Shown here in pieces: positions 9,110-18,567 of a stretch of 64,000 nucleotides of DNA. Source of the DNA: Coprococcus_C hominis (lineage in GTDB: Bacteria; Bacillota; Clostridia; Lachnospirales; Lachnospiraceae); NCBI RefSeq assembly GCF_020687505.1, contig NZ_JAJEQT010000001.1; one strand, given 5' to 3'. The notes below the pieces were generated by a model. It had not been told where the DNA came from. It searched no databases and saw only the letters and a program-made list of their open reading frames with translations. A program made the position numbers and the translations under genes. Position 1 is the stretch's first letter; each line of letters opens with the position of its first letter.

Positions 9110-10195
9110 ATGGCAACACTTTTTACATCTGAATTAGAGGAAGGTATGGTTACACTGACCGACACCTACTCCAACAGTGGCAAGCTGATCGTACCGAAGG
9201 ATACGGTGCTTACGAAGAGTATCATCCAGATGCTTTCTGGCAATGATGTTGTATTTGTTGATATCTCTGATATCGTGGAACCTATTGTCGAATCACAGGA
9301 AAACGATCTCTCCTCTGCGCTTGACACTGAGAAAATAAAAGAAAAACCACAATACAAAAAATTCGTCCACCGTTATGAGAAAAGCATCTCCGAAATGGGC
9401 AATCATTTAAACGATATTGTCTACAAGAATGCTCCGATTGACGTGGATATGATGCTTCAGAACACCATGACGACGATGAAAGCGTTAAACGACTCCCCTC
9501 TCAGCATCTTCACAATGCTTTCAACCATGAAAAACTATGATGATTCGACCTTTAACCATTCATTAAACGTCGCGCTCATCTGCAATATCTTCGCTGACTG
9601 GCTGAATCTGTCCGAAGATGACAAGAAACTCATCACCGCCTGCGGTCTGTTCCATGATGTAGGCAAGCTGCTGATTCCGGATGCGATATTGAAGAAGCCG
9701 GGCAGGCTCACGAAGGACGAGTTCGACATTATCAAAACCCATCCGGTCAAAGGGTATCAGCTGTTACAGAAGAACAAGCTCGATCCGCATATCCAGTATG
9801 CCGCCCTGATGCACCACGAGAAATGCGATGGCTCCGGCTACCCGATTGGCTTAAAAGGCAACCAGATTGACTGGTGTGCCCAGATCGTCACGATTGCAGA
9901 CATCTACGAGGCTATGACAGCAAAACGCGTCTATCGCGGACCGATCAGTCCATTTAAAGTCATCAACATGTTCGAGGAAGACGGACTAAAAAAATACAAT
10001 CCAAAATACCTGCTTACTTTCTTAGAGCACGTGGTAAACAGCTATATGAATTGTAAAGTCCGTTTAAGCAACGGTGAGGAAGGTGACATTGTCTTTATCA
10101 ACAAAGTCCGTCTCTCCAAACCGATGGTAAAAACAAAGAATAATTTTATCGATTTGTCGAAACAGACCGACATCAACATTGACAGTATATTATAA
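9110..10195 (+). CDS. HD-GYP domain protein, probable cyclic di-GMP phosphodiesterase
   Basis: An HD-superfamily protein of about 361 residues with the HD-GYP signature: FHDVGK (metal-binding HD near residues 182-183) and HHExxxGxGYP (near residues 235-245), plus the conserved THPVKGYQLL and ADIYEAMTAKRVYR. An N-terminal region of about 110 residues resembles the small domain often preceding HD-GYP modules. No receiver domain or membrane segment is present. The ORF could begin at an ATG at 9101, but that sits directly on the ribosome-binding site GAAGGA. The ATG at 9110 has proper spacing, so I chose it. It probably degrades c-di-GMP, which in clostridia often controls motility and type IV pili. 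A pilus cluster lies 46 kb away, so any link is only suggestive. Confidence 0.9.
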   Translation: MATLFTSELEEGMVTLTDTYSNSGKLIVPKDTVLTKSIIQMLSGNDVVFVDISDIVEPIVESQENDLSSALDTEKIKEKPQYKKFVHRYEKSISEMGNHLNDIVYKNAPIDVDMMLQNTMTTMKALNDSPLSIFTMLSTMKNYDDSTFNHSLNVALICNIFADWLNLSEDDKKLITACGLFHDVGKLLIPDAILKKPGRLTKDEFDIIKTHPVKGYQLLQKNKLDPHIQYAALMHHEKCDGSGYPIGLKGNQIDWCAQIVTIADIYEAMTAKRVYRGPISPFKVINMFEEDGLKKYNPKYLLTFLEHVVNSYMNCKVRLSNGEEGDIVFINKVRLSKPMVKTKNNFIDLSKQTDINIDSIL

Positions 10196-10225
10196 ATGGG
10201 TAACTGCAAACAGATACCCATTTTT
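10194..10225. terminator. Bidirectional terminator between converging HD-GYP and scpB
   Basis: AAATGGGTA (10194-10202) pairs with TACCCATTT and is followed by a T-run. The complementary A-rich left flank makes it usable from both sides. It overlaps the HD-GYP stop. Confidence 0.75.
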
Positions 10226-10235
10226 CTATCTCTCT

Positions 10236-10811
10236 TTATACTTCTACTTTGATATTTACTTCGTCCATTGCCTCCTGACGGAATCGTTCGATCTTGTCCG
10301 GGGTGATAGATGGAAGCTCGTCCATCGAAGAAACACCGAAACATCTTAAGAAATCCTCGGTTGTTCCAAACAGGATTGGTCGACCGACCGCATCCAGTCT
10401 TCCGACTTCGGTAATCAGATTGTATTCTACCAGACGATTGATTGCATGCACGCATGATACACCACGGATTGCTTCGATCTCCTGTCTTGTGACCGGCTGC
10501 TTATATGCCACGATGGAAAGTGTCTCCATCAGTGAATCCGTCAGACTATGCTTCTTCGGGATATTCACCAGACTGGATAAAATATCATAATATTCATTTT
10601 TCGTACAGAGCTGATATGCATTCTCCAGCTTAACAATCTTGATGCCGCGATCCTCTTCCTCGTAACGCACCATCATATCGTCCAGAATCTTCTGTACTGT
10701 CTTTCCGTCTATCTGCAGCACATCTGCCAGATCCTTCAGCTCAACTGCATCGCCCATGGAAAAAAGGATTGCCTCAATGGCAGCCTCTGTCTTTTTTACG
10801 CTTTCTTCCAT
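10236..10811 (-). CDS. scpB: Segregation and condensation protein B
   Basis: The winged-helix (kite) partner of the SMC-ScpA condensin complex that compacts and separates the chromosome. The 191-residue protein shows the family pattern: ETLSIVAYKQPVTRQEIEAIRGV at mid-length and LDAVGRPILFGTTEDFLRCFGV near the C-terminus, both hallmarks of ScpB. It lies 36 nt downstream of scpA in the same orientation, the usual pairing, and the two are most likely co-transcribed. smc itself is not in the window. Confidence 0.95.
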   Translation of the reverse strand: MEESVKKTEAAIEAILFSMGDAVELKDLADVLQIDGKTVQKILDDMMVRYEEEDRGIKIVKLENAYQLCTKNEYYDILSSLVNIPKKHSLTDSLMETLSIVAYKQPVTRQEIEAIRGVSCVHAINRLVEYNLITEVGRLDAVGRPILFGTTEDFLRCFGVSSMDELPSITPDKIERFRQEAMDEVNIKVEV

Positions 10812-10847
10812 CTATGTATCTTCCTCTCACTTTCCATCTCTTTGTCT

Positions 10848-11600
10848 CTATGCTTCCAGCGAATCGATAATGATATCTCCAAACAGCTCATCCTGCCGGA
10901 TCGTGATATCGCCAACCTTCATCAGCTCTAAGATTGCCATAAAGGTTACGATGATATTAATCTTCGTCGCCTGAATCTCCAGCAGTGTCTTGAAATTAAT
11001 ACCCTTTAGTCCTCGGATGCTCGCCCGGATATCGTCCATCTTATCTTCGATCCGCACTTCGTCCTTCTCGATCGTTCCGAATTTACTACGCACCGGATCA
11101 ACACGGTCAACCGTACGCTTCATCACCTGGGTAAATATCTCATTTAACTTCGCGAGTGTCACATCTCCGATCACCTCTGCCGGATCAATCTCCTCTTTGT
11201 ATTCGAGGACTTCCTTCGGAATCGTCGCCGGCTTATAATAGTTCTTTCCGGCATCGAGGTTCATATCCTTCAGCTCGAGCGATGCGTATTTGTACATCTT
11301 GTATTCCAACAGACGACGCACAAGCTCGGCACGCGGATCCTCCTCTTCTTCCTCTTCCTTCTCCTCGCGTGGCAGTAACATCTTCGCCTTAATAGAAATC
11401 AATGTCGCTGCCATCACGAGAAATTCACTCATCACGTCCAGATTTTCCTCCTGCATACGATTCAGGTAATCCAGATACTGCTCGGTAATCTCGACGATTG
11501 GAATATCAAATATATTAAATTTGTTCTTATCGATCAGATGCAGTAGCAGGTCAAGCGGACCTTCAAACTGATTGATCTTGAATTCTAATTTTTCGTCCAT
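10848..11600 (-). CDS. scpA: Segregation and condensation protein A (kleisin)
   Basis: The kleisin subunit that bridges the SMC heads. The N-terminus FKINQFEGPLDLLLHLIDKNK is diagnostic, followed by the helical domain (MSEFLVMAATLISIKAKMLLP). A strongly acidic linker (EEKEEEEEEDP) is seen, then a C-terminal winged-helix domain ending TIRQDELFGDIII. At 250 residues it has normal length. It starts 21 nt after spoIVA ends; the ribosome-binding site is weak, so coupling to upstream translation is possible. Order spoIVA-scpA-scpB is consistent with one unit ended by the shared terminator. Confidence 0.95.
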   Translation of the reverse strand: MDEKLEFKINQFEGPLDLLLHLIDKNKFNIFDIPIVEITEQYLDYLNRMQEENLDVMSEFLVMAATLISIKAKMLLPREEKEEEEEEDPRAELVRRLLEYKMYKYASLELKDMNLDAGKNYYKPATIPKEVLEYKEEIDPAEVIGDVTLAKLNEIFTQVMKRTVDRVDPVRSKFGTIEKDEVRIEDKMDDIRASIRGLKGINFKTLLEIQATKINIIVTFMAILELMKVGDITIRQDELFGDIIIDSLEA

Positions 11601-11621
11601 ACCCGGCTATTCTATCATCTT

Positions 11622-13082
11622 TTAGATAATAATGCAAACCATTCCGCCGTTCGAATCGTTGACGATTTTCTCCATCGTATCCTGTAATTTCTGCTGGCTT
11701 TCCTGCGTGATCTTGTTGACCTTCGCCGAAAGTCCATCCTCCACAAGCTGGCGCACCGTCTTACCAAATATATTCACATCCCAGATATCGTCCTGCTTCT
11801 CCCCATCCTGATGGATATATGCGATCAGATCTTTCGCCTGTTCCTCAGAGCCGACGATCGGTGCAATCTCAGTCGTGATATTCGCCTTGATCAGATGGAT
11901 GGACGGTGCCTGCGCCGTCAATTTCACGCCGAACTTGTTTCCGGACTTGATGATCTCCGGTTCACCCAGCCGGATATCGCCTGCATCTGGTGTTACCGAG
12001 CCATAGCCGGTCTTAAACGACTGCATCAGCGCAGTACTTACCTTCGCACACTGGGACTTTGTTGCAGCAAGCGACTTGACTGCTTTCATGAAATCGTATT
12101 CGTTCTGGATCGGTTCACCCATGATCTCAGAAAGCATTGCATAGTAATATTCCGGTTTTAATACAAGACGGATCTCGACAGAGCCATCTGCCAGGTTGAG
12201 TGCCTGCATCTCGATGGACTGCAGATATTCATCCTCGACAAACGCATAGTTCGTCGCATCCTTCATCAGATACATCTGACTAAAGATCTGGTTTGTCTTC
12301 TCCACGATTTTCTGTTTGATTGCATCCTTCATATCGAGTGCTTCCACCCATTTTGGGATATCAAACTTCACGCAGGTCACCGGGAAATCCAACAACAGTG
12401 CTTCAAAAATATGTACGACATCGGCTTTCCGCAGCTGGTCACAGTTGATCGGCAATACCCCGACACCATACTCTGCTTCCATCTGCTGTGCAAGCTCCAG
12501 TGTCTCCGGGCTGGCTGGCTTTCTCGTATTTAAGATCACGATAAACGGCTTGCCGAGCGTCTTTAACTCCTGAATCGTCTGTGTCTCCGGCTGTATGTAC
12601 GCACTTCGGTCAAGCTCCGAGATTGTATCGTCACAGGTGACAACGATGCCGACGGTCGAATGGTCGTAGATGACCTTCTTTGTTCCAATCTCTGCCGCCT
12701 TTGTAAACGGGATATCATAGTCAAACCACGGTGTCTTCACAAGCCGTTCCTTGCCGTCCTCCTCGTGTCCCTCTGCGCCCTGTACCATGTATCCGACACA
12801 GTCAATCATGCGGCATTTGAAATGTACCCCATCCTCAAACAGCACTTCAACCGCTTCCTTCGGGATAAACTTTGGCTCGGTCGTCATCACGGTTTTTCCG
12901 GCAGCCGACTGAGGCAGCTCATCCATGGCACGCTTCCGATTATTATCATCCGCAATCGCCGGAAGCACCATCAGCTCCATAAATCGCTTGATAAAGGTCG
13001 ATTTTCCTGTCCGCACCGGACCGACCACACCGATATAGATCTCGCCATTGGTTCGTGTTTCTATATCCTTATAAATGTTCAT
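11622..13082 (-). CDS. spoIVA: Stage IV sporulation protein A, spore-coat basement ATPase
   Basis: A mother-cell ATPase that polymerises on the forespore surface and anchors the coat. The 486-residue protein (usual length about 490) starts MNIYKDIETRTNGEIYIGVV and has a Walker A loop GPVRTGKST at residues 21-29. The TRAFAC-like ATPase domain contains the unusual sequence YDHSTVGIVVTCDDTISELDR. It ends with the conserved hydrophobic tail GGMVCIII. AGGAGG stands upstream of the ATG with slightly long spacing. It follows a terminator that closes gpsA and so has its own promoter; a sigma-E site would be expected but I could not identify one with confidence. A clear marker for endospore formation. 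Confidence 0.97.
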   Translation of the reverse strand: MNIYKDIETRTNGEIYIGVVGPVRTGKSTFIKRFMELMVLPAIADDNNRKRAMDELPQSAAGKTVMTTEPKFIPKEAVEVLFEDGVHFKCRMIDCVGYMVQGAEGHEEDGKERLVKTPWFDYDIPFTKAAEIGTKKVIYDHSTVGIVVTCDDTISELDRSAYIQPETQTIQELKTLGKPFIVILNTRKPASPETLELAQQMEAEYGVGVLPINCDQLRKADVVHIFEALLLDFPVTCVKFDIPKWVEALDMKDAIKQKIVEKTNQIFSQMYLMKDATNYAFVEDEYLQSIEMQALNLADGSVEIRLVLKPEYYYAMLSEIMGEPIQNEYDFMKAVKSLAATKSQCAKVSTALMQSFKTGYGSVTPDAGDIRLGEPEIIKSGNKFGVKLTAQAPSIHLIKANITTEIAPIVGSEEQAKDLIAYIHQDGEKQDDIWDVNIFGKTVRQLVEDGLSAKVNKITQESQQKLQDTMEKIVNDSNGGMVCIII

Positions 13083-13162
13083 CCAAGCACCAGCCTCCTA
13101 TATTCCTACCTGACTATGTTCAATAACTCAATATAATATATGTCCGGCTACATGATTTATTC

Positions 13163-13199
13163 CAAAAAAATAGAAGCCGTCCTCTGACAGCTTCTATTT
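13163..13199 (-). terminator. Terminator after gpsA
   Basis: AAATAGAAGC and GCTTCTATTT pair around a 12-nt loop with a secondary TGTC/GAC stem. On the minus strand a run of seven T follows. It lies between gpsA and spoIVA. Confidence 0.85.
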
Positions 13200-13222
13200 C
13201 ACTTCTTTATTGATATATGTCT

Positions 13223-14242
13223 CTAGGCCTGCTCATTGTCCCATGCAAGTCTTGTCGATTCAGAAGTACGGTTTCTGGTGAGCAGCATCTTCATACCCTC
13301 TTCTGCGTTTAAATCCTCAAACAACAACCGATTGACGACCGACACGATCGGCATCTCCACACCATATTTCTGGCTGAGTTTGTAAGCTGCCTTTGCAGAA
13401 TACACGCCCTCAACAACCATCTGTACTTCATCCATTGCTTCCTTATAGGTCTTACCCTGTCCCATCAGGAATCCTGCCTTCCGGTTCCGGCTATGCTTGG
13501 ATTCACAGGTCACGATCAGATCTCCAATTCCGGAAAGACCTGCAAATGTTTCAAGTTTACCACCCATGGCTGTGCCGAGACGAATGATTTCCGCAATACC
13601 ACGTGTGATGATTGCAGCCTTCGCATTATCACCACATCCGAGTCCGTCACCAACACCTGCCGCAAGCGCGATGACATTCTTCAGTGCCCCGCCAAGCTCA
13701 ATACCGATCACATCCGGGCTCGCGTACACACGGAAGTAATCGTTCATAAATGCATCCTGGATCATAAGCGCGGTCTTCTCATCCTTCGCACCGGCAACCA
13801 CGGTTGTCGGCATACGCTTTCCAACTTCCTCTGCGTGGCTTGGACCGGATAAGACGCCAACCTTGCACTGTGGAATCTCTTCGTGTATTACCTCTGTCAG
13901 AGTCTTGAGGGATTCATCCTCAATTCCCTTCGATACATTTACAATTGTCTGTGCCTCTGTTATGTAAGGTGCGACACGTTTCGCCGTGCTTCTGATAAAT
14001 GGCGATGGAACGACCATCACGAGAAGCTCTGCATCCTTGCACACCTCCTGCTCATCTGTCGTAAAACGCACCGAATCCGGCAGCTTCACGCCAGGCAGCT
14101 TCGTCAGATGCTCCCGTTTCGTGTCAAGCATCTCAATTTCCTTTTCGTCCACAGACCACACAGTAATATCATGTCCATTGTCTGATAACAGTACCGTCAA
14201 CGCTGTACCCCAGCTTCCGGCACCCAATATACCGATCTTCAT
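13223..14242 (-). CDS. gpsA: Glycerol-3-phosphate dehydrogenase [NAD(P)+]
   Basis: Reduces dihydroxyacetone phosphate to sn-glycerol-3-phosphate for phospholipid synthesis. The Rossmann motif GAGSWG is at residues 7-12. Family blocks VNVSKGIE, LSGPSHAEEV, ELGGALKNVIALAAG (catalytic Lys) and GLSGIGDLIVTC follow. The 339 residues match the family. It lies 13 nt after plsY, which uses its product after acyl transfer, so the pair der-plsY-gpsA is one lipid and housekeeping operon ended by the terminator at 13163-13199. Confidence 0.97.
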   Translation of the reverse strand: MKIGILGAGSWGTALTVLLSDNGHDITVWSVDEKEIEMLDTKREHLTKLPGVKLPDSVRFTTDEQEVCKDAELLVMVVPSPFIRSTAKRVAPYITEAQTIVNVSKGIEDESLKTLTEVIHEEIPQCKVGVLSGPSHAEEVGKRMPTTVVAGAKDEKTALMIQDAFMNDYFRVYASPDVIGIELGGALKNVIALAAGVGDGLGCGDNAKAAIITRGIAEIIRLGTAMGGKLETFAGLSGIGDLIVTCESKHSRNRKAGFLMGQGKTYKEAMDEVQMVVEGVYSAKAAYKLSQKYGVEMPIVSVVNRLLFEDLNAEEGMKMLLTRNRTSESTRLAWDNEQA

Positions 14243-14255
14243 ACGTTAACCCCCT

Positions 14256-14927
14256 TTATGAAACCGCTTTTTTCGCGCCTAATTTATTTTCCTCATGATG
14301 CAACAGCCGCACGATGTTCGCATGATGCCGCACGATCGCCATTCCGCAGATCACGGCTACCACGATCACGCTCTCCACCATCGCATGATACGATGGTGCA
14401 CTCGCCAGATCAAAGCCGTATTTCCCATGGAATGCGAAGATCGCATACTCGATACAGAACATCGTCACGATGGTGATGGAACCAAGGGAGACATATCTGG
14501 TAATCGCTACGATCACAATAAACGCAATCAAACAACTGACGATAATCACAGGATCTAAGAAACCAACGATAATCCCAGCGGTTGTCGCAATTCCCTTTCC
14601 TCCCTTAAAATGCAGATAACAAGGGAAGTTATGTCCAAGCACTGTGCCAAGTCCGGCATAGGCAAGATACAGATACACCTCGTTTGGATACAAATGTCCG
14701 ATCACAACATGCACGATCGCACTGATGATGATTGCCTTGAACAGATCGCCGATAAATACGATCAGTCCGGCTTTCTTTCCGAGTACCCGGAGGGCATTCG
14801 TCGTTCCAGCGTTGCCGCTTCCATGCTCTCTAATATCAATGCCTTTCATTCTTCCATAGATATACGATGTCTGAAGCAGTCCAAATGCATAGCCTGCCAC
14901 CAGACAGATCACTCTCGCTAGTATCAT
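14256..14927 (-). CDS. plsY: Acyl-phosphate:glycerol-3-phosphate acyltransferase
   Basis: A polytopic membrane enzyme that makes lysophosphatidic acid from glycerol-3-phosphate and acyl-phosphate. Five or so hydrophobic segments are visible. The PlsY motifs are clear: GSGNAGTTNALRVLGKKAG near residues 37-55, and GHNFPCYLHFKGGKGIATTAG near residues 98-118. At 223 residues it is within the usual range. It starts 2 nt after der ends and precedes gpsA, its substrate supplier. Confidence 0.96.
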   Translation of the reverse strand: MILARVICLVAGYAFGLLQTSYIYGRMKGIDIREHGSGNAGTTNALRVLGKKAGLIVFIGDLFKAIIISAIVHVVIGHLYPNEVYLYLAYAGLGTVLGHNFPCYLHFKGGKGIATTAGIIVGFLDPVIIVSCLIAFIVIVAITRYVSLGSITIVTMFCIEYAIFAFHGKYGFDLASAPSYHAMVESVIVVAVICGMAIVRHHANIVRLLHHEENKLGAKKAVS

Positions 14928-14929
14928 GA

Positions 14930-16252
14930 TTATTTTTCTTTCCTCTCCCGTATAATGAACTTCAGCGGCGTTCCCTTAAATCCAAACGCCTCCCGTATTT
15001 TATTCTCGATGTATCTCGTATAAGAAAAATGCATCAGTTCTTTATCATTGACAAAGATGACAAACGTCGGCGGCTTCACAGAAACCTGTGTGATATAGTA
15101 AAGTCTCAGGCGTTTACCCTTGTCTGAAGGTGGCTGGTTCAAAGCAACTGCCTCTGCCATGATCTCATTTAAGACACCGGTTGCCACACGAAGCGAATGG
15201 TTCTCGATAACCATATCAATCGTCTCAAAAAGCTTCGGCAGACGCTGACCGGTCTCCGCAGAGATAAAGAGCAGTTCCGCATACGGCATATACGAAAGCT
15301 TCTCACGCACATCCTCGGTGAACTTCTTCATTGTCTTGTCATTCTTCTCGATTGCATCCCATTTATTGACGGCGATAATCATACCCTTGCCGCGCTCATG
15401 GGCGATACCTGCGATCTTCGTATCCTGATCGGTAATTCCCTCCGTTGCATCAATGACGAGCACTGCCACATTGCATCGCTCGACCGCTGATACGGTACGG
15501 ATGATACTGTACCGCTCAATCTCTTCCTTGATCTTATTCTTCCGGCGCAGTCCCGCCGTATCAATAAACACATATTCTGTGCCATTCCGCTTGATCGTTG
15601 TATCGATCGCGTCACGCGTCGTACCGGCAATGTTCGATACAATCACACGATCCTCGCCGAGTAGCTTGTTGATGATGGATGATTTACCAACGTTTGGCTT
15701 TCCGATGATTGCAATACGTGGGCGCTCATCCTCCTCTTCCTTCAGTGCATTCTCGCCGAAATGCTTGACCACCTCGTCGAGCATATCGCCAAGTCCAAGC
15801 TGGGATGCCGCTGAGATCGGCTGTGGATCACCCAGTCCCAGATTGTAAAACTCGTATACATCCGGCATAAACTTCTCGAAGCTGTCCACTTTATTGACAA
15901 CCAGCACGATTGGTTTCTTCGAACGGCGTAACATATCTGCAACCTTTCCGTCCGCATCGACAAGTCCCTGACGGACATCTGTCACAAATAGAATCACATC
16001 TGCGGTTTCAATCGCGATCTCCGCCTGCTCCCGCATACTCTTCAATATAATATCGTTGGATTCCGGCTCGATACCGCCCGTATCCACAATCGTAAAATTA
16101 TAATTTAACCATGTCACATCGGCATAGATTCGATCTCTTGTAACACCTGGTGTATCCTGTACGATCGAGATACGATCGCCCGCCAGCGTGTTAAACAATG
16201 TAGATTTACCGACATTTGGTCTGCCGACAATGGCAACAACCGGTCTACTCAT
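14930..16252 (-). CDS. der: Ribosome-associated GTPase Der (EngA)
   Basis: An essential assembly factor for the 50S subunit with two tandem GTPase domains. P-loops GRPNVGKST (residues 10-18) and GKPNVGKSS (about residue 185) are present, each followed by DTxG and NKxD motifs (VVNKVD, AVNKWD), plus a C-terminal KH-like domain (FVIFVNDKELMHFSYTRY). The 440 residues match EngA. Its start overlaps the end of the upstream DUF512 gene by 8 nt, which implies translational coupling. Confidence 0.98.
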   Translation of the reverse strand: MSRPVVAIVGRPNVGKSTLFNTLAGDRISIVQDTPGVTRDRIYADVTWLNYNFTIVDTGGIEPESNDIILKSMREQAEIAIETADVILFVTDVRQGLVDADGKVADMLRRSKKPIVLVVNKVDSFEKFMPDVYEFYNLGLGDPQPISAASQLGLGDMLDEVVKHFGENALKEEEDERPRIAIIGKPNVGKSSIINKLLGEDRVIVSNIAGTTRDAIDTTIKRNGTEYVFIDTAGLRRKNKIKEEIERYSIIRTVSAVERCNVAVLVIDATEGITDQDTKIAGIAHERGKGMIIAVNKWDAIEKNDKTMKKFTEDVREKLSYMPYAELLFISAETGQRLPKLFETIDMVIENHSLRVATGVLNEIMAEAVALNQPPSDKGKRLRLYYITQVSVKPPTFVIFVNDKELMHFSYTRYIENKIREAFGFKGTPLKFIIRERKEK

Positions 16253-17585
16253 GTTCGTTCTCCATTTCTATCATTCTGTTAAATAATCCCACACCGCTTG
16301 ATTGTACAATAATCACCGGTACTTGTAAAGCGTTTTGCAATTCCTCAACCGTCATATCATCGAGAAAAATCGGCTCATCCGCCTTCACAATCTGGCTTGG
16401 AAGGAATAACGCCTCTCCCAGATCCTTGCCCTGTAACTGCTTCACGATATCCTGTCCGGTCAGAAGTCCTGTCACCGTGATCTTCTCGCCGAAGAAATCA
16501 TTCCGGATTGGGAAAACCTGCAGATCAAGCCCCGGTGCCGCCTGCTTGTATATCTCTGCAACCTGACAGACATAGTCATAGGCGATCAGTCCGGTTATCG
16601 TCGAGACCTTCCGTTTCCCAGCCCACGGCTTTCCGTCATGATCTTCGAGGTAGATATCCACGGCATCCTGTGCCTCTGTTAAAAACAGCCGCGTCATGCC
16701 AACACCATTTTCCAGCTGGATATAGCCGTCATAGCGGTCTTCCCCCGGCATATCATAACCTGCTGTGATATACCACTCATCACTCGCATGCACGAAATGC
16801 TCGCCAAACTTCTCCATCGCCTGCTGTTGGAAGCCCTCGATAATCGAGATGACTTCCCTCGCATCCTCCTTCGTGAAGCTCTCCAGCTGACAGAGCCCAT
16901 CCCGGTACTTGGACAGTCCGACCGGTACGACCGACAGACTCTCGATCGTCGGTGCATAAGCGAGCAGATCCCCGATCGTCCGGCGCAATTCATCGCCATC
17001 GTTTAGCCCCTTGCAGAGCACAACCTGTGCATTCATCGGAATATCTGCATCGTAGAGCATCTGGATATAGTCCATGACCTTCCCGGCGAACCGGTTGTGC
17101 AGCATCTGACACCGGAGCTCCGGGTTCGTCGTATGCACGGAGATGTTGATTGGCGCTAACTTATAGTCGATGATTCTCTGGATATCCTTCTCCTTCATGT
17201 TCGTGAGCGTCACGTAATTTCCCTGCAAGAAAGACAGACGCGTATCGTCATCCTTGAAATAGATCGTCTCACGCATGCCCGGCGGATTCTGATCGATAAA
17301 ACAAAATACGCACTTGTTGAAGCAGCTCCGGTATTCGTCCATCAGAGACTCCCCGAACTCCATGCCGAGATCTTCGTCGTAGTCTTTCTCGACCTCTAAC
17401 AACCATTCCTCACCGTTCGCTTTCTCGATCAGCACTTCGAGGTATTCGTCGTTCACGATAAAGTCGTAGTCAAATATATCTTCAATTTCTTTGTCATTGA
17501 TGGCAAGCAGAAAATCGCCTTCCTCGATTCCGAGTTCCTCCGCAATTCCACCTTCATCAACCTTTGTTATTTTATGTCGTTTCAT
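16245..17585 (-). CDS. PDZ-DUF512 Fe-S protein (radical-SAM-like, function unknown)
   Basis: A 446-residue protein of a family conserved beside der in clostridia. Residues 1-60 form a PDZ-like module (GIEEGDFLLAINDKEIED). A cysteine cluster C88-x3-C92-x2-C95 (CFNKCVFC) is followed by FIDQNPPGMRETIYFKDDD and GNYVTLTN, which resembles a radical SAM start and TIM-barrel strand. The C-terminal half is the DUF512 region (ITGLIAYDYV, ITVTGLLTGQDI). The biochemical role is not established to my knowledge; a Fe-S oxidoreductase is inferred from the cluster. It is translationally coupled to der, so a role near ribosome assembly or translation is plausible but unproven. Confidence 0.85.
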   Translation of the reverse strand: MKRHKITKVDEGGIAEELGIEEGDFLLAINDKEIEDIFDYDFIVNDEYLEVLIEKANGEEWLLEVEKDYDEDLGMEFGESLMDEYRSCFNKCVFCFIDQNPPGMRETIYFKDDDTRLSFLQGNYVTLTNMKEKDIQRIIDYKLAPINISVHTTNPELRCQMLHNRFAGKVMDYIQMLYDADIPMNAQVVLCKGLNDGDELRRTIGDLLAYAPTIESLSVVPVGLSKYRDGLCQLESFTKEDAREVISIIEGFQQQAMEKFGEHFVHASDEWYITAGYDMPGEDRYDGYIQLENGVGMTRLFLTEAQDAVDIYLEDHDGKPWAGKRKVSTITGLIAYDYVCQVAEIYKQAAPGLDLQVFPIRNDFFGEKITVTGLLTGQDIVKQLQGKDLGEALFLPSQIVKADEPIFLDDMTVEELQNALQVPVIIVQSSGVGLFNRMIEMENEHE

Positions 17586-17625
17586 ATCTGTATCCTAAAT
17601 TTCTGTATTAAATGGATTGTATATT

Positions 17626-18567
17626 TCAATCCCGGCATTCCTCTGTTGATTCGCATAGCATAATCACGCCACCCAGATTGCCGCGTCTGCCACCGGATGC
17701 CCGATGGGAGAATAACAGTTCCGGATTGCAGCAAGTGCAGATATCCGGCAACGCAATATGCTCCGGCAACACACCTGCATCCGTAAAATTATAATAGCAC
17801 GCCTGATGTAAATCAAGCTGATATTTACCATTTCCCTTGTCTTCTAATAGTATCTTCCGTTGTTCCTCTGTATATACGCCGCACGCATCTGCCACATCCT
17901 TGCTTACCTCGTAGCAGGCTTTGCAGATGGATGGTCCGATTGCGCAGATGATATCCTCCGGCTTAGAACCATAGAATTCCTGCATCTTCTGTACGACTAC
18001 CATACCGATACGCCCAACGGTGCCGCGCCATCCGGAATGTGCCGTCGCAATCACGCGCTGCACTGGATCGTACAGAAACAGCGGTACGCAGTCTGCATAG
18101 AACGTCATAAGCGGAATTCCAACCTCCTGCGTGATGAGTCCGTCAATCTCCGAGAAATCACGTTCCCGCACGATACCCTTTCCACAGTCGTCCTTCGTCA
18201 CGATCCGCAGATTCGTCTTATGTACCTGATCCGAGAACACGAGCTTCGTGTAATCGTACCCGCACGCCTGCGCAAACCGTCTGTGATTCTCCATCACAGA
18301 CGCTTCCTCATCGCCACGGGTAAAGCTCAGGTTCATACTTCCCAGATATCCCTTGCTCACACCGCCCAGTCGCGTCGAAAACCCGACCACGAGCTCCGGA
18401 TATGCGTCAAATATTTTATACCGCAGCACCGGAACCGGGACGGATACACCCTCCACCTTCGCATTCTCGAAATACGTGTTGCGTTCCCGTAAGAAATGCA
18501 GATGTTCCTCTGCCCGCGTCACAAGTGCCTCTGGATTTATTTTCAGATCAAACTGTACTGGTTTCAT
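17626..18567 (-). CDS. pgeF: Peptidoglycan editing factor / purine nucleoside phosphorylase, laccase-domain (YlmD/YfiH) family
   Basis: A cytoplasmic single-domain member of the former 'multicopper polyphenol oxidase' family, now linked to purine nucleoside phosphorylase and peptidoglycan-editing activity. The metal-site residues are recognisable: His116 (SDQVH), Cys160 (YADCVPL) and His177 (ATAHSGWRG). The C-terminal signature CTCCNPELLFSHRASGGRRGNLGG is also present. An N-terminal extension of about 45 residues precedes the core. At 313 residues it is slightly longer than average. It sits between the DUF512 gene and yraN in the same orientation. Confidence 0.92.
   Translation of the reverse strand: MKPVQFDLKINPEALVTRAEEHLHFLRERNTYFENAKVEGVSVPVPVLRYKIFDAYPELVVGFSTRLGGVSKGYLGSMNLSFTRGDEEASVMENHRRFAQACGYDYTKLVFSDQVHKTNLRIVTKDDCGKGIVRERDFSEIDGLITQEVGIPLMTFYADCVPLFLYDPVQRVIATAHSGWRGTVGRIGMVVVQKMQEFYGSKPEDIICAIGPSICKACYEVSKDVADACGVYTEEQRKILLEDKGNGKYQLDLHQACYYNFTDAGVLPEHIALPDICTCCNPELLFSHRASGGRRGNLGGVIMLCESTEECRD

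Noticed and set aside
13083..13160. Sigma-E promoter of spoIVA
   Set aside because: ATATT- and CATA-like elements occur, but none with convincing spacing and match, so no site is annotated.
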